Shown here: one piece after another, positions 47,993-58,841 of the stretch | Numbering within the stretch: position 1 is the stretch's first letter | How the letters are laid out: each line of letters opens with the position of its first letter | Assembly (NCBI GenBank): GCA_029641185.1 | Contig: JAPWGK010000016.1 | Span: 744,001 to 808,000 of the forward strand | Direction of reading: 5' to 3' | Origin: Pseudofabraea citricarpa | Lineage: Eukaryota; Ascomycota; Leotiomycetes; Helotiales; Dermateaceae | Length of the DNA: 64,000 nucleotides | Made by a program: the position numbers and the translations under genes | The notes under the pieces: generated by a model | What the model was told of the DNA's origin: nothing | Seen by the model: the letters and a program-made list of their open reading frames with translations, nothing else | Databases searched by the model: none

Positions 47993-49758
47993 ATGTCTAT
48001 TCCTCTCTCTTCCCATCTCCGACGGACTTCGTTTCGCACCTGCTCTCGCCTCTCTTCTCGTTTCCAGCAATCTACGATACCCTTCCGTACAAACCGAGCT
48101 TTAGTTTTGTCAAAGAGGTTACTTAGTACCTCGATAGCCAGAATGTCTGATCTCCAGGTCGAGCTCACGGCTCCCAACGGCAGAAAGTATATTCAACCCA
48201 TTGGTCTTTTCATCAATGGCGAGTTTGTAAAGAGCAGCAATGGCCAGAAGCTAGCTTCTATCAGTCCAACGTACCATACCCCCGAAAACCCCATTGGAGG
48301 ATAGCCTGCTAATTGTAGCCTAGCGACGAGTCCGAGATCACATCTGTCTATGCCGCAACTGCCGACGACGTCGATACCGCAGTGAAGGCAGCTCGTGCAG
48401 CATTCAAGGACCCCTCATGGCGCGACATGGCTCCCACCGATCGAGGTAACCTCATGATCAAGCTCTCCGACCTTGTTGCTGCCCACGCCGAGACGCTCGC
48501 TACCATCGAGACGTGGGATAACGGCAAGCCATACAGCGTGGCTTTGGACGAGGATGTTGGCGAGGTCAAGAATACGCTCCGGTACTACGGCGGTTATGCC
48601 GACAAGATCCACGGCCAGGTGATTGATACCGGAAGCGCCAAGTTTGCATACACAATCAAGGAGCCCATTGGCGTGTGCGGACAGATCATCCCTTGGAACT
48701 ACCCTCTTGCCATGGCAGCTTGGAAACTGGGCCCAGCTCTGGCTTGTGGAAATACTGTGGTTATCAAGGCAGCCGAGCAGACACCATTAAGCATCTTGTA
48801 CTTCGCTACTCTGATTAAGGAGGCTGGATTCCCACCCGGAGTAGTTAACATTATCAACGGCCATGGCAGAGAAGCCGGTGCTGCTATTGCTTCGCATCTG
48901 GATATTGATAAGGTTGCCTTCACTGGTAGCACTGGTACCGGAAAGGAGATCATGAAAATGGCCGCTATTAACATGAAGAACATCACTTTAGAAACCGGTG
49001 GAAAGTCACCACTCTTGGTCTTTGATGACGCTGAGTTAGACCAAGCTGTCAAGTGGGCTCATATCGGTATGTGAGATGTTTTCTTGGCAAAAATCTTTCA
49101 CTGACTGAATATTCTAGGTATTATGTCCAACCAGGGACAAATCTGTACTGCCACCTCAAGAATCCTTGTTCAGGAGTCAATTTTAGAAAGATTCATCTCA
49201 GCATTCACTAAGCACGTAAAGGAAGTTTCTGTCGTTGGTGACCCATTCGCAGAGAGCACATTCCAAGGTCCACAAGTCACCAAGAGCCAATATGAGCGTG
49301 TTCTCGGGTACGTCAAGACGGGCAAGGAAGAAGGAGCAACTCTTGCTTCTGGAGGTGAAGCATTTACCAAGGTCGGGCCATCAGGCAAGGGATTCTTCAT
49401 CACACCGACCATCTTCACAGGCGTCAAGCCCAGCATGAAGATCTACCAAGAAGAGATCTTCGGCCCCTTCGTCGTCATCGCCTCGTTCAAGACGGAAGAG
49501 GAAGCCCTCGAGATGGCTAACGATACCACCTACGGCCTTGGAAGCGCCGTCTTTACCCAGGACATCACGCGCGCCCACCGTGTCGCGAAGCGCATCGAGG
49601 CTGGTATGGTCTGGATCAATAGCAGCAATGACTCGGATTTCCGCATCCCCTTTGGCGGCGTCAAGCAGAGTGGTATCGGCCGCGAGCTCGGCGAGGCTGG
49701 TCTGGCGGGCTACTGTAATGTTAAGTCGGTGCATGTCAACCTGGGCTCGAGGTTGTAA
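47993..49758 (+). CDS. Aldehyde dehydrogenase (NAD(P)+), possibly dual start
   Basis: Three exons (47993-48270, 48324-49066, 49118-49758) code 553 residues; introns of 53 and 51 bp are GT-AG. It oxidises aldehydes to carboxylic acids, for example acetaldehyde to acetate. Landmarks: PWNYPLAM (substrate/NAD region Asn), FTGSTGTGKEI (cofactor loop), LETGGKSP with the general base Glu316, and GQICTATSR with the nucleophile Cys350; the 34-residue spacing is canonical. EEIFGPFVVI and PFGGVKQSGIGREL complete the C-terminus. From the first ATG the N-terminus is rich in Arg, Ser and Leu with no acidic residue for about 50 positions, like a mitochondrial presequence. A second in-frame ATG at 48143 (MSDLQVEL) gives a 503-residue protein of usual cytosolic length. 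Both starts look usable. Confidence 0.95.
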
Positions 49759-52700
49759 GCAAATGTAAAATGAAATCAAATCAAATCAAATGCCACATTA
49801 GGTTCGGTTCGGATTTTCCCCTTTTTCTTCTCGGCCTGAAGTAGGATCCGGATTAGGAATCTGTGAAAATCTATGATGACTTTTTCTTTGTGTCTGTATG
49901 TGTGTGTACCTAGACCTCTGTGGAACCTTCATCCGGACTTGGTTTGTCCTGAGATGATTGTGAAGTGCGCTATATCACGTCACTAGTATGTTTAGCATCC
50001 TATCCTCTCTCCGTCTCATAATCAACCCTGTTGTCACTCGACGTCCTGTTGTCATGGCAAGCACATCCTTTGTATAACGCTGCACGCGTGTCAAACTGCC
50101 TCTACTTCCACGTCCCTCCCGGGGAACGGAGTATCGATAGCCCGAATTTCACACTGGCGAACTCGTGGCTGGGAGCTCATGGTCTCTTGCTGCTGCAGTT
50201 GCAGTTGCATGTTTGTTCCCGATTTGATCATTTCCCCGTTTTGCTCGAAGACTTGCTTGGGTGGGTACGGAATGGGATAGAATAGAAGGGATTATCTGGC
50301 CAGGTTTGTCTCTGGGGATCAGGTAGGTAGGTAGATGGCATGGGAGATGGGAGATGGGAGATGTTGGTTTATTAGCGAGCTGCAGTTGGCTTTAGGGTGA
50401 AGATGTAGAAGGAGCACGGGAAAGGATGTTTTTTCTTTCTTTTCTCTTTTTCTTTTTCGAGCTTAGGGTTGCTGAACTCCCTTTGGCTCTAGGGTTTTGT
50501 TGATGCATCTATCTACCCATCTCTTGCGAATGATGTTTGGATTCGGTTCTGGTATCGAGTCTTCTCGTGACAGTGTGGTTTGGAAGGTTGCTTGGTTGGG
50601 GTGAATAGACTGGAGCGGCTTTGGCTTCGGGAGTTCTGGTGCCTATAGGTAGGTAGAATAAGAAAGTATATACGAGGAACTCGAGGAAATCTTGGTGATT
50701 GAAGTGAAAGTCCTTGCGGTTTAGCTGGTTTGATTGAAAAGGAGAGTCCGTTTTTACTGATCTAGGTAGATAGGTAGGTTCCTCGAGGATGCTTGTGATC
50801 ACTTAGGTTATAGCCAAGCTAGTTGTTTGGATGTCTTCTGTTGCATATCGCATGTTCAGCAGCATGTTCTATATCTTCTGCATACCTGGATATCTTTTGT
50901 TGCACGTCGCATTCTCAGCTCCTCTAGTAGCATCTCCTGCATACATGTCTTCTGTTGCACATCGCATTCTCTGCACCTCTAGTAGCATCTTATCTTCTAC
51001 GTATAACTATTTTGTTGCACATCGCATTCTCTGCACCACTGGTAGCATCTTCTGTGTTTTCTACATATAACTGTTTTGTTGCACGTCGCATTTCCTGCAA
51101 TATACTCTGCATCTTCTGTATAGATTTCCTTTGTTGCACGTCGCATGTCCTGCAATATACTCTGCCTATTCTACCATAGAAATCTCCTGTTGGGTGTTGC
51201 ATATCGCATCTTCTGCACCATTTGTATACTACTAGGTACGTAGGTGGTTTATGTTTTGTTGCATGTCGCATTCTCTGCATTATATTCTATATCTTCTGCT
51301 ACAGATCTCTTTCTCATCACATGTTGTATGTCGCATTCTCTGCATTATATTCTATATCTTCTGCTACAGATCTCTTTCTCATCACATGTTGCATATCGTA
51401 TTCTCTGCACCACCTGTAGCCTTTTCTGCATCTTCTGCTCTCGACAGGTAACTTTTGTTGCAAATCGCATTTTCTGTACTTTGTCATTCTGTTTCTATAG
51501 GTGGACTTCTGGTTTACAAACAAGAGTATTCAAAGTGTGAAAAGTTCAACTCACAAGCACGAAACTACTCGAACGAAATAAGGAAATATGGCCTGGCAAA
51601 CAATACCTGAAATAGTCTTTTTTGTTTTGGGAAAGTAATAAAAAGAAAAGAAAAGAAAAGCTGCAAGAAAAAGAGAGAGAGAAAGATTGGTTGACAACCC
51701 CCCTATTATTGACACCATAAGCGAGTTTCTTGGATGGTGATAGAAAGCGAGCATTTAAACTTTCTCGAGCTTCGTCATCGTCTGATATGCTCACTCGGTG
51801 GGATGATGCGATGCGATGGTCTCAGAGGTCTGCCCTGCCAACCGGAGAGCAACAAACAACCATAACAAGACAGCATTTTCCAACTTTCTCGGTGTCAACA
51901 ATGCGGTGCTGGTAGAACCTCTGCCATTGGATAAGAACAGAGAGGGTAAACAGGTTGATTTGTTTGCCAATGCGAACTTGCATTTTAGAGTGTTCTTGGA
52001 AAGGGGTTGCCCGTTGACTACTTTAGTCACCCGAGTTGGAGAAACATCACCACAAAGAAAAACGATTCGTTCATCCGTTGAATGCATAAGACGACTTTCA
52101 TAATTCATAACTCAGCGCTCGTAACAAAAACCACTGAGGATGGGACGAGCAGCAGAGATTGATTTAAAGCATTGAAGTTGAAGGGGGACGCACGTGAGAT
52201 GAGCCTACAGGATGAGACGGCCGACACCTCATCTCGTTCGCCAAGGGCTAGGCACCCTTCACAAAAGCCTTTCACAACTCCTCTACTGTACACAACTCCA
52301 TCCTTCCTCCTCCTCCCTCTGTATCGACTCTACCTCCTTGACCCTGCCATCCAAACCTCTTTTCCCTATCGAGGAGGGAAGACAAGCAACACAAGCAAAT
52401 GATTCGTTTCCTGCCCGCCTCTGGATTGCGCTTCTGGCATGGTTGAAGCCTTGAAGGGGGCGGCAACTTCAGATGGCAGAGTCGGTGCCAATGTCTTGCA
52501 CATTCGTCGCCGTGTCAGGAGGCTATTCCCGTGGACTTGGCAGTCCACTTCAAACGCTTAACCTCCGCTTTGGAGCAATAACATCGGATCGTTTAGCTCT
52601 TGGGGTCTCCCCCTCTCCCCCTTGGACCCCTGAGCCCGAAGCCCGCAGCCGCGCAAAGTTGCGAAAAGTCGTATTACAGGTATTGAAAGCGTATCCGGGG

Positions 52701-53051
52701 CGGCGAGGCAGTGCAGGCTGTTCCTGCTTGGCGCAAGCTGATTCTCGCGCCGTGGAAGCGGATGTGTGGTAAGCCTTTTGCATTTTGTCTTGTCATGTCT
52801 TCTCTGCCTTTATGCTTTCATTATGTTCATCTCATACTAATCGCCCCAATCCACGAACCCGCCTTCTCTTTTCTCAAACCTCTCGTGGGTAGTTGATTCT
52901 TTGGAGTCTGGTCCTTCTTTTGAAAAACGCATTCACATCATCTACGCCGCTGTCTGCCGGGGTCAAGGATTTCCGACCTCATCTCGAGTAGATTTCTCGT
53001 CCGCAGCACCACCTTCTTTTATTTCAGCTTTCAATACATACGAACTCCATC
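49759..53051. other. Gene-free spacer, 3.3 kb
   Basis: Holds the 50.8-51.5 kb repeat array, a GGGAGAT triplicate near 50342-50361 and an AAAAG pentamer run near 51640-51661. A 95-codon plus-strand frame (51816-52103) and its 105-codon opposite (52108-51791) cover the same stretch and neither shows a domain. The last 300 bases are the promoter of the GH76 gene. Confidence 0.55.
50838..51480 (+). repeat. Tandem array of ~60-bp units with TGTTGCAYRTCGCA core
   Basis: The core TGTTGCA(C/T)(A/G)TCGCA recurs about eleven times, at roughly 50839, 50898, 50952, 51012, 51076, 51131, 51195, 51256, 51322, 51387 and 51456, a period of 54-69 bp. The core is usually followed by TTCTCTGCA and then by AGCATCTTCTG or TATATCTTCTG. 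Two neighbouring units near 51257-51386 are almost identical over 65 bp; the others have diverged in the part between cores while the core is kept. Translation gives meaningless repeated peptides (VAFSAPLVAS, SHSLHYILY). No terminal repeats or coding capacity. Confidence 0.92.
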
Positions 53052-54521
53052 ATGAGGTTCCAATCTTCCCTGGCCTCCGTGGCATATCTCTGTGCGCTTG
53101 CAGGTCAAGGTGCAAACGCTGCTATCACCTTAGATCTCACCTCAGATGGTATGGGACACGCCCCTATCTTCCCTCCGACCCCACTAACACTATACAGACT
53201 CAATCAAGTCGGCCGCGAAGACAATCGCAGCAGACTTAATGTCATACTACACAGGAAACCGCCCAGGAGATGTGCCAGGAAATTTACCAGATCCATACTA
53301 TTGGTGGGAGTGCGGAGCGATGTTTGGGACCATGATTAACTACTGGCATTATACTGGCGATACCACGTACAACGATATTACACAGCAGGCGCTATTACAT
53401 CAAGCAGGAGACGATGGAGATTTCATGCCGTTGAACCAGTCGAAGACGCTCGGAAACGACGATCAAGGATTTTGGGGATTGGCGGCCATGACAGCAGCGG
53501 AGACCAACTTCCAGAACCCACCTGAGGACCAGAAGCAATGGTTGGCCCTGGCACAGGGTGTCTTCAACACACAGGTCGTTCGTTGGGATACGGCAACTTG
53601 CGGTGGAGGATTCAGATGGCAGATTTTCACCTTCAACAGTGGATACAACTACAAGAACAGTATCTCGAACGGATGTTTCTTCAACTTGGCCGCCAGACTC
53701 GCTGTCTACACTGGAAACGCAACCTACGCAGAATGGGCAGAGAAGACCTGGGACTGGATGACGGCCATTGGATTGTTGGTCGAAGGAGAATCCGTCTTTG
53801 ATGGTACGCAGAACGTAGATAATTGCACGTCGAAGGACCACAACCAATGGTCCTACAATGCCGGAATCTACCTCCACGGAAGTGCTGCCATGTACAACTT
53901 CGTAAGTACCCTTCATGCTTGGGGCCCAATAACAACGGACTAATAATTTTGTAGACCAATGGTAGCGATATCTGGCAGAGTCGTCTTCAGAACATGCTCA
54001 ACGTCTCGGATACCTTCTTCACCGACGGCGTAATGTACGAGGCATGCGAAGCCAGCGGAAAATGCAACGTCGATCAACGGTCTTTCAAAGCCTATCTCGC
54101 ACGATGGATGGCAGCTTCTACGAAATGGGCATCATGGACCTCGGATCACATTATGCCTCTGCTCACCACATCAGCCAACGCCGCCGTCAAGACCTGCACT
54201 GGTGGTACCTCTGGCACGCAATGCGGACTCGTCTGGGGAACTGGCACCAACGATGGAAGCATCGGAGTCGGTGAATCCATGGCCGCTCTTGAGATTGTCC
54301 AAAGTCATCTTGTATCAAAGAGTGCCGCGTTCGCTAGTGAAGTCGAAGGAACTGGTTCGTCGACGGGAGACGTAAATGCCGGAGGATCAGCTACATCATC
54401 ATCAACAGACGAATTAACATCGACGCCCATCACGACGGGTGATCGTGCAGGTGCAGGTATCCTGACGGCTCTGATCCTGTGTGGAGTTATTGGTGGAAGT
54501 GCCATGATGGTCTTGCCGTAG
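53052..54521 (+). CDS. DFG5/DCW1-like GPI-anchored GH76 endo-alpha-1,6-mannanase family protein
   Basis: Three exons (53052-53148, 53198-53901, 53955-54521) code 455 residues. A signal peptide ([23 protein letters not shown]) is followed by the family start [27 protein letters not shown], which needs the first intron removed. [18 protein letters not shown] and [19 protein letters not shown] are diagnostic; the Asp-Asp pair is the catalytic site of GH76. [10 protein letters not shown] and [18 protein letters not shown] are further conserved blocks. The Ser/Thr-rich tail and terminal hydrophobic stretch ([19 protein letters not shown]) form a GPI signal. DFG5/DCW1 proteins are thought to link GPI-anchored mannoproteins to cell-wall glucan by acting on the GPI mannose core, and are needed for wall integrity. 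Its neighbour, transcribed toward it, is another GPI-type protein. Confidence 0.94.
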
Positions 54522-54985
54522 AATAAAACCCCCTCCATGAAGTATACCATATACCCGATCCGCATAGATAGAAATAATTTGTCTTGATTTTTGTTTTGGT
54601 TCCAAGTTTCGAATGTACGGAATGGGTGTTTACGGCGAAGCTTGCTCTCCTTGGGTTTTTTCTCTGTTGTGGATTTTGGCTGTGGAGCCTCTTTCTCTCT
54701 CTCCTTTTTTTTTTTTTAGCCTCCCCCGGGATGAAGGGGGATATACTACTACGTACATACCTTTATATAGATACCTATACCTTGACAGAGTTTGTAAATG
54801 TATTACGATTTGCATAGCCTGAAAGTCGTCGTGTTTGTTGAATCTGCACTTGTCGTTTTATGATGTCGACTCGATTACCTATCTATACATGTACTTGAAG
54901 GATAGAGGAGATAAACAAGCAAAACCGTTCTATCTTCTTTTTATTTTTCTTCCAATGCATTTCAGCCCAGAGACTAAGGGGGTGG

Positions 54986-55044
<59 letters not shown>

Positions 55045-55506
55045 CCTAAACCCTTAGGTAAGGATAAGGTCGTTAAAAGAGGGGATAGGTACAAGAAGAT
55101 AAGAGATATTCTTGAAGAGAACAAGATGGGTTCAGTTCAAGGTTGTTTCTAAGTGAAAAATTTGAAACTGCTTTGGATAACTTCTCTTCGCCTCACCTCT
55201 TCACCTACAGAGAACATGAGATGAATAACTCGTAATTTTTTTTTCATCTACTTTCGCTCTTTGTTTTGCTGTCGCACCCTTGTCTATTATTGCCATAGTA
55301 TCAATACCACGCAAGACTTTGATTTCATCCCGGCATACCGGATGCTTTCCCTTTGAACACGTACCGAACAGAAAAGAAAAAGAAAAAGAAAAAAAAGAAC
55401 GCTCATGAACCATATCGTAAGAACCCCAAGCCTGGGTATCGCTCCACAATTCCCCATATAAAAATCATATGTACATTAAAAAGATACTCGCTCGTGCTCT
55501 AGAAAT
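54522..55506. other. Intergenic region between convergent GPI-protein genes
   Basis: 3' flanks of the GH76 and phospholipase B genes. The main content is a long (CT)n tract, listed separately, plus T-runs near 54705-54718. Confidence 0.6.
54988..55041. repeat. (CT)n microsatellite, about 54 bp
   Basis: Uninterrupted CT dinucleotides, roughly 27 copies, lying between two convergent genes. The longest simple repeat in the window. Confidence 0.97.
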
Positions 55507-57518
55507 CTAGGCGAGTGAGAAACCGACAAGAAGAGCGAGCAATAACCCGGAGCCAGAGATGCTCAACGATGAAGATGCACCACTGACATTAACCTCAGTC
55601 AAGAAGAACTCGGGTGAGTAGTTATTAGGAGTGGTTGAGTTGACCGTTCCATCCCAGCAGTATCGCTGGAAACAAGCCGTGCATGTTGCAGGCACAGTGG
55701 TATTTGTCTTGTAAAAAGATCGAGAGAGAACGGCACATGCCATACAAGCAGGCCATTCAGCATCGCGACTAGCATTTCCCATGGTAGCCACCAAGTATCC
55801 ATTCTCAATGATAGCATTACGCTCGGTGTTGTTGTAATCGGGGTCAAAAGTACTGACGTTAGATTGGTAGACATAAGGTGCGTTTGGTACGTAGACAATA
55901 AGTGGTGCCGGTCCTGTCATGTTGGCTGGATCACAACCAAAGAATGTTGGACGAGTGTTCAATCCTAGATTGATGAAGGTATTCTGATCTGGAATCGATG
56001 GGAATGCCGTGCCATTCTCGATAGTTGCGTTCGTAGATCTTTCGTAGGTAGCAACCAAAGAAGTGCCATTTGGCCAGAAGAAAGTCGTGTCGGCCGAAGA
56101 ATCGATGGCAAATATCACATCAACTTCACGTACAGGTTGGATCAAAGGATAGAGAGGAACATTTTGTCCATCCTCACCTCCATCGACAAGGGTCAAGTCC
56201 CTTGTGTTGGCATTGCGGTTCGTGGCGCTGTTGAATTGGAAGAAGGGGTTTGGCGTAAATTGAGCGATATCATCGTTGTTCTCACCAATATCTGATAAGA
56301 TGTTGGTAAAAATGTTGGTCAGAAAGGTTGGCAATCCAGTGCTATTTATGTTGAGCAAGAAAGTGTTGAACAGAGTAGATGATGTTCCCATCACAAATCC
56401 AGATTGATCGAATCCTGCAATACAAGTTTCGTTATCCGGCAAAGCTCCTGCTGTGAAATTGGATCCAAGATAACGAGTTGGCGCAAATCCATACAGTACA
56501 GGATCCCAGCTACCGGTTTCGAAAGGGTTGAACTCATACACGGTTGAGTTCAAAGAAACAATGGCGGTGTTAGGGGCTCGCTCATCAGCTACAAGGAATG
56601 GAAATGGGATTTCCCCGTTGATAAAGTTTTCGGCCAACGCAATCGACGAGAATGTGTAAGCTGGACCACCGTCCGTTGCATTGACTAGCTGGTAGGACAG
56701 AGCACGACCCCAGTAATCAGTAATGGCAGTACCAAAGCCAGCATCTGCTTTTGACTCGACTGCATCTCTAATGGTCGAAAAATAATCCACGGTGCTCAGT
56801 AGTTGAATGGATCCGGTCTCTGGTCCCTCAAAAATAGAGTTGCCAAACTGCCAAACTGATGATCCGTCACTTCCATCGCGGAGAGTCTGAACCGAACTGA
56901 AGTTGTTGGTGTAAATAGATCCAACAAGCCACCCACCCCCGGAGAGGCCGGCTAGATATGTTGTTGCTTGGAGTAAGCCACCGATCTGGCCGCTGTTGGT
57001 GGAGTTCAGGGTCCTATCGTCAGCTGCGGCAAGGAAACCAGCACCATTCATCATTGCTCTATATCCTCCTCCGGAAAAGGCAATTCCAATATTCGGTAGA
57101 GTTGAGGCATTGCCAGAAACGCTGTTAATATATGTGGTCGCATCGAAATCGGTGATATTCATTCTGGATAGCCATGAAGTCATAGGGGCAATGGTATTAT
57201 TTCTTCGCAATTGAAGCCATGCCGTTTCATTTGGTGATAGAGATCCGGCCCCTCGGATTGTAGGTCGTGTATCTGGACACGGTACAGGTGCTGGTGCATA
57301 ACCTCCGGAGGGTGAATTTGGCAGGGCACGCTTCGCTGCGGCAAGGGCTACAGCGGCCAGAGTTTCTGGGGATGCATCGCGAGGTACGACAACTTCGGAA
57401 GCTAGAAAGAATGTGGTCAATAAGGCGCTTCACATAAAACAAGCTCCAATGTAGAATACTCACCACTACTCAGAGAACATATCGCAGCGTATGCGAAGAT
57501 ACTACTGAGGAGCTTCAT
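55507..57518 (-). CDS. plb: Lysophospholipase / phospholipase B, GPI-type
   Basis: Two exons: 57518-57464 and 57401-55507, separated by a 62-bp intron, 649 residues. The short first exon holds most of the signal peptide ([19 protein letters not shown]) and is missed if only the long frame is read. The catalytic region is that of fungal phospholipase B (PLA2_B, PF01735): [17 protein letters not shown] carries the nucleophile Ser (about residue 128), [11 protein letters not shown] is the conserved follow-up, and [13 protein letters not shown] carries the Asp of the dyad. Numerous NxS/T sequons predict heavy N-glycosylation. The protein ends in a Ser-rich stretch and hydrophobic tail ([13 protein letters not shown]), consistent with a GPI anchor. 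It removes acyl chains from phospholipids and lysophospholipids at the cell surface or in the periplasm. Cysteines near the C-terminus ([16 protein letters not shown]) match the family pattern. Confidence 0.95.
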
Positions 57519-58841
57519 TTCAAAAGGCAACCCAAGCTTGCCGACTCCTTAATTGTTGCAATTGGTAGAAGAAAAGAAGACGAAATAAGACGATTTGTTA
57601 ATAACGGAGGGGCAGCCGCGGAAGGGGCTGTGGGCCGTCTTTGTAGAAATTCGGATGCCGGAGCTCGCTGTACTCTGGAATGACGCAAATTGAATAGGGA
57701 CGCGGGTGGTCGGGGGCTCTTTTTCGCACTTTGTGGTGCTGGGATGAGGGATCTTCAGGAACGTGGCGGCGCCTCTAACTCGCCAAATAAGCAGAATTTG
57801 GATTCACAGGCCCGGAAATGGAACAATGGTCGCGTGTGAGGTTCTTGCGAGCTTTCTGGGAAACGGACAATGCTTTCTGCTGATGTCAATGATGCTCGAT
57901 GGTCAACAGTGTTTGACGATTCTCTTGTCGACGGGATGGTCGGCTAGGATATATGAACTTATGAAGCAAAGTACCAAGCCAAACCCTAAACTTGTAATCT
58001 TGCGACCAAACCCACCTGGGCCCGCCATCTCCTGAGATCTTTCAGCTGTAAGCCTATACGGCGGCCGCGGGTACGGTACGATCAGCGTGTCCGAGTATGC
58101 GATTTGCTGTCGCGCTCTTCGTACATCGCAATAGCGGCCATGCTTACAACAACCGTGTAGCTGCTCCCGTTCAAGGCTAGCACAAGCTATGCTCCGCCAA
58201 CTGACAGCATGCAAACGCAACAACGCATGGCGCAGTACACAGCGCCAGCGCTTCCTGGACTCGTTCCAATGCTGAATGCTGCCTAAGACGGACCTGCTGT
58301 GCGTGTAGCGCAATCACAGCCGGCGGAATTTAACGCCCTGTGCAGATCAAAGCTTGGCAAGAGATCGTCGACAGAACCACCACCAGAGCGGGTTGCGGAC
58401 ATACTGTACGTGTAAGGCTGGAAGTAAGTAACTAAGTAAGTAAGCCCTAAGTTGAGGGACCAGAATAGCAAACAAATACTCAGCAACTGCGGACCTGATT
58501 GTTCTGCAAGCCACAAGAATGATCATGCGTGATTGAGGGCAGCATTTGAAAGGATCGTGATGTGCTCTGATGTCAGACCAAGATGAGACGAATGCAATGG
58601 CTGTTGCCCGGAGAATTCGGCTGTTTTGAAACGAGTTGCTTGCACGTGACGCTTGGTACTTGACACTTCATGTATCAATCACGTGTATTGACAGAGGTGC
58701 TGCCCATGACGCGCCCGCGGACACGGTTCTAGCGGCCGTACGGTAGCGGAGCCCCGCCGAAAAATGCTCGAGTCTCTAGATTTATTTTGGAGCTTCAAAA
58801 GGCTCAACTCCCAGCCCTGTCGCAACTCGCAACGCCACGCA
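57519..58841. other. Intergenic region between divergent genes
   Basis: Upstream sequences of phospholipase B (leftward) and the RNA exonuclease (rightward). An AAGTAAGT-type tetramer run lies near 58424-58445. Open frames such as 58313-57903 have no domain. Confidence 0.5.

Noticed and set aside
50838..51480. CRISPR array
   Set aside because: Spacers are themselves repeated, repeats are not uniform, the DNA is fungal, and there are no cas genes.
50831..51540. Several frames with repeated peptides
   Set aside because: Produced by the tandem array; frames change between units and no ATG-led frame spans it.
51791..52108. Overlapping 95- and 105-codon frames on opposite strands
   Set aside because: Neither has a domain, signal or splice partner; one may be real but I cannot support it.
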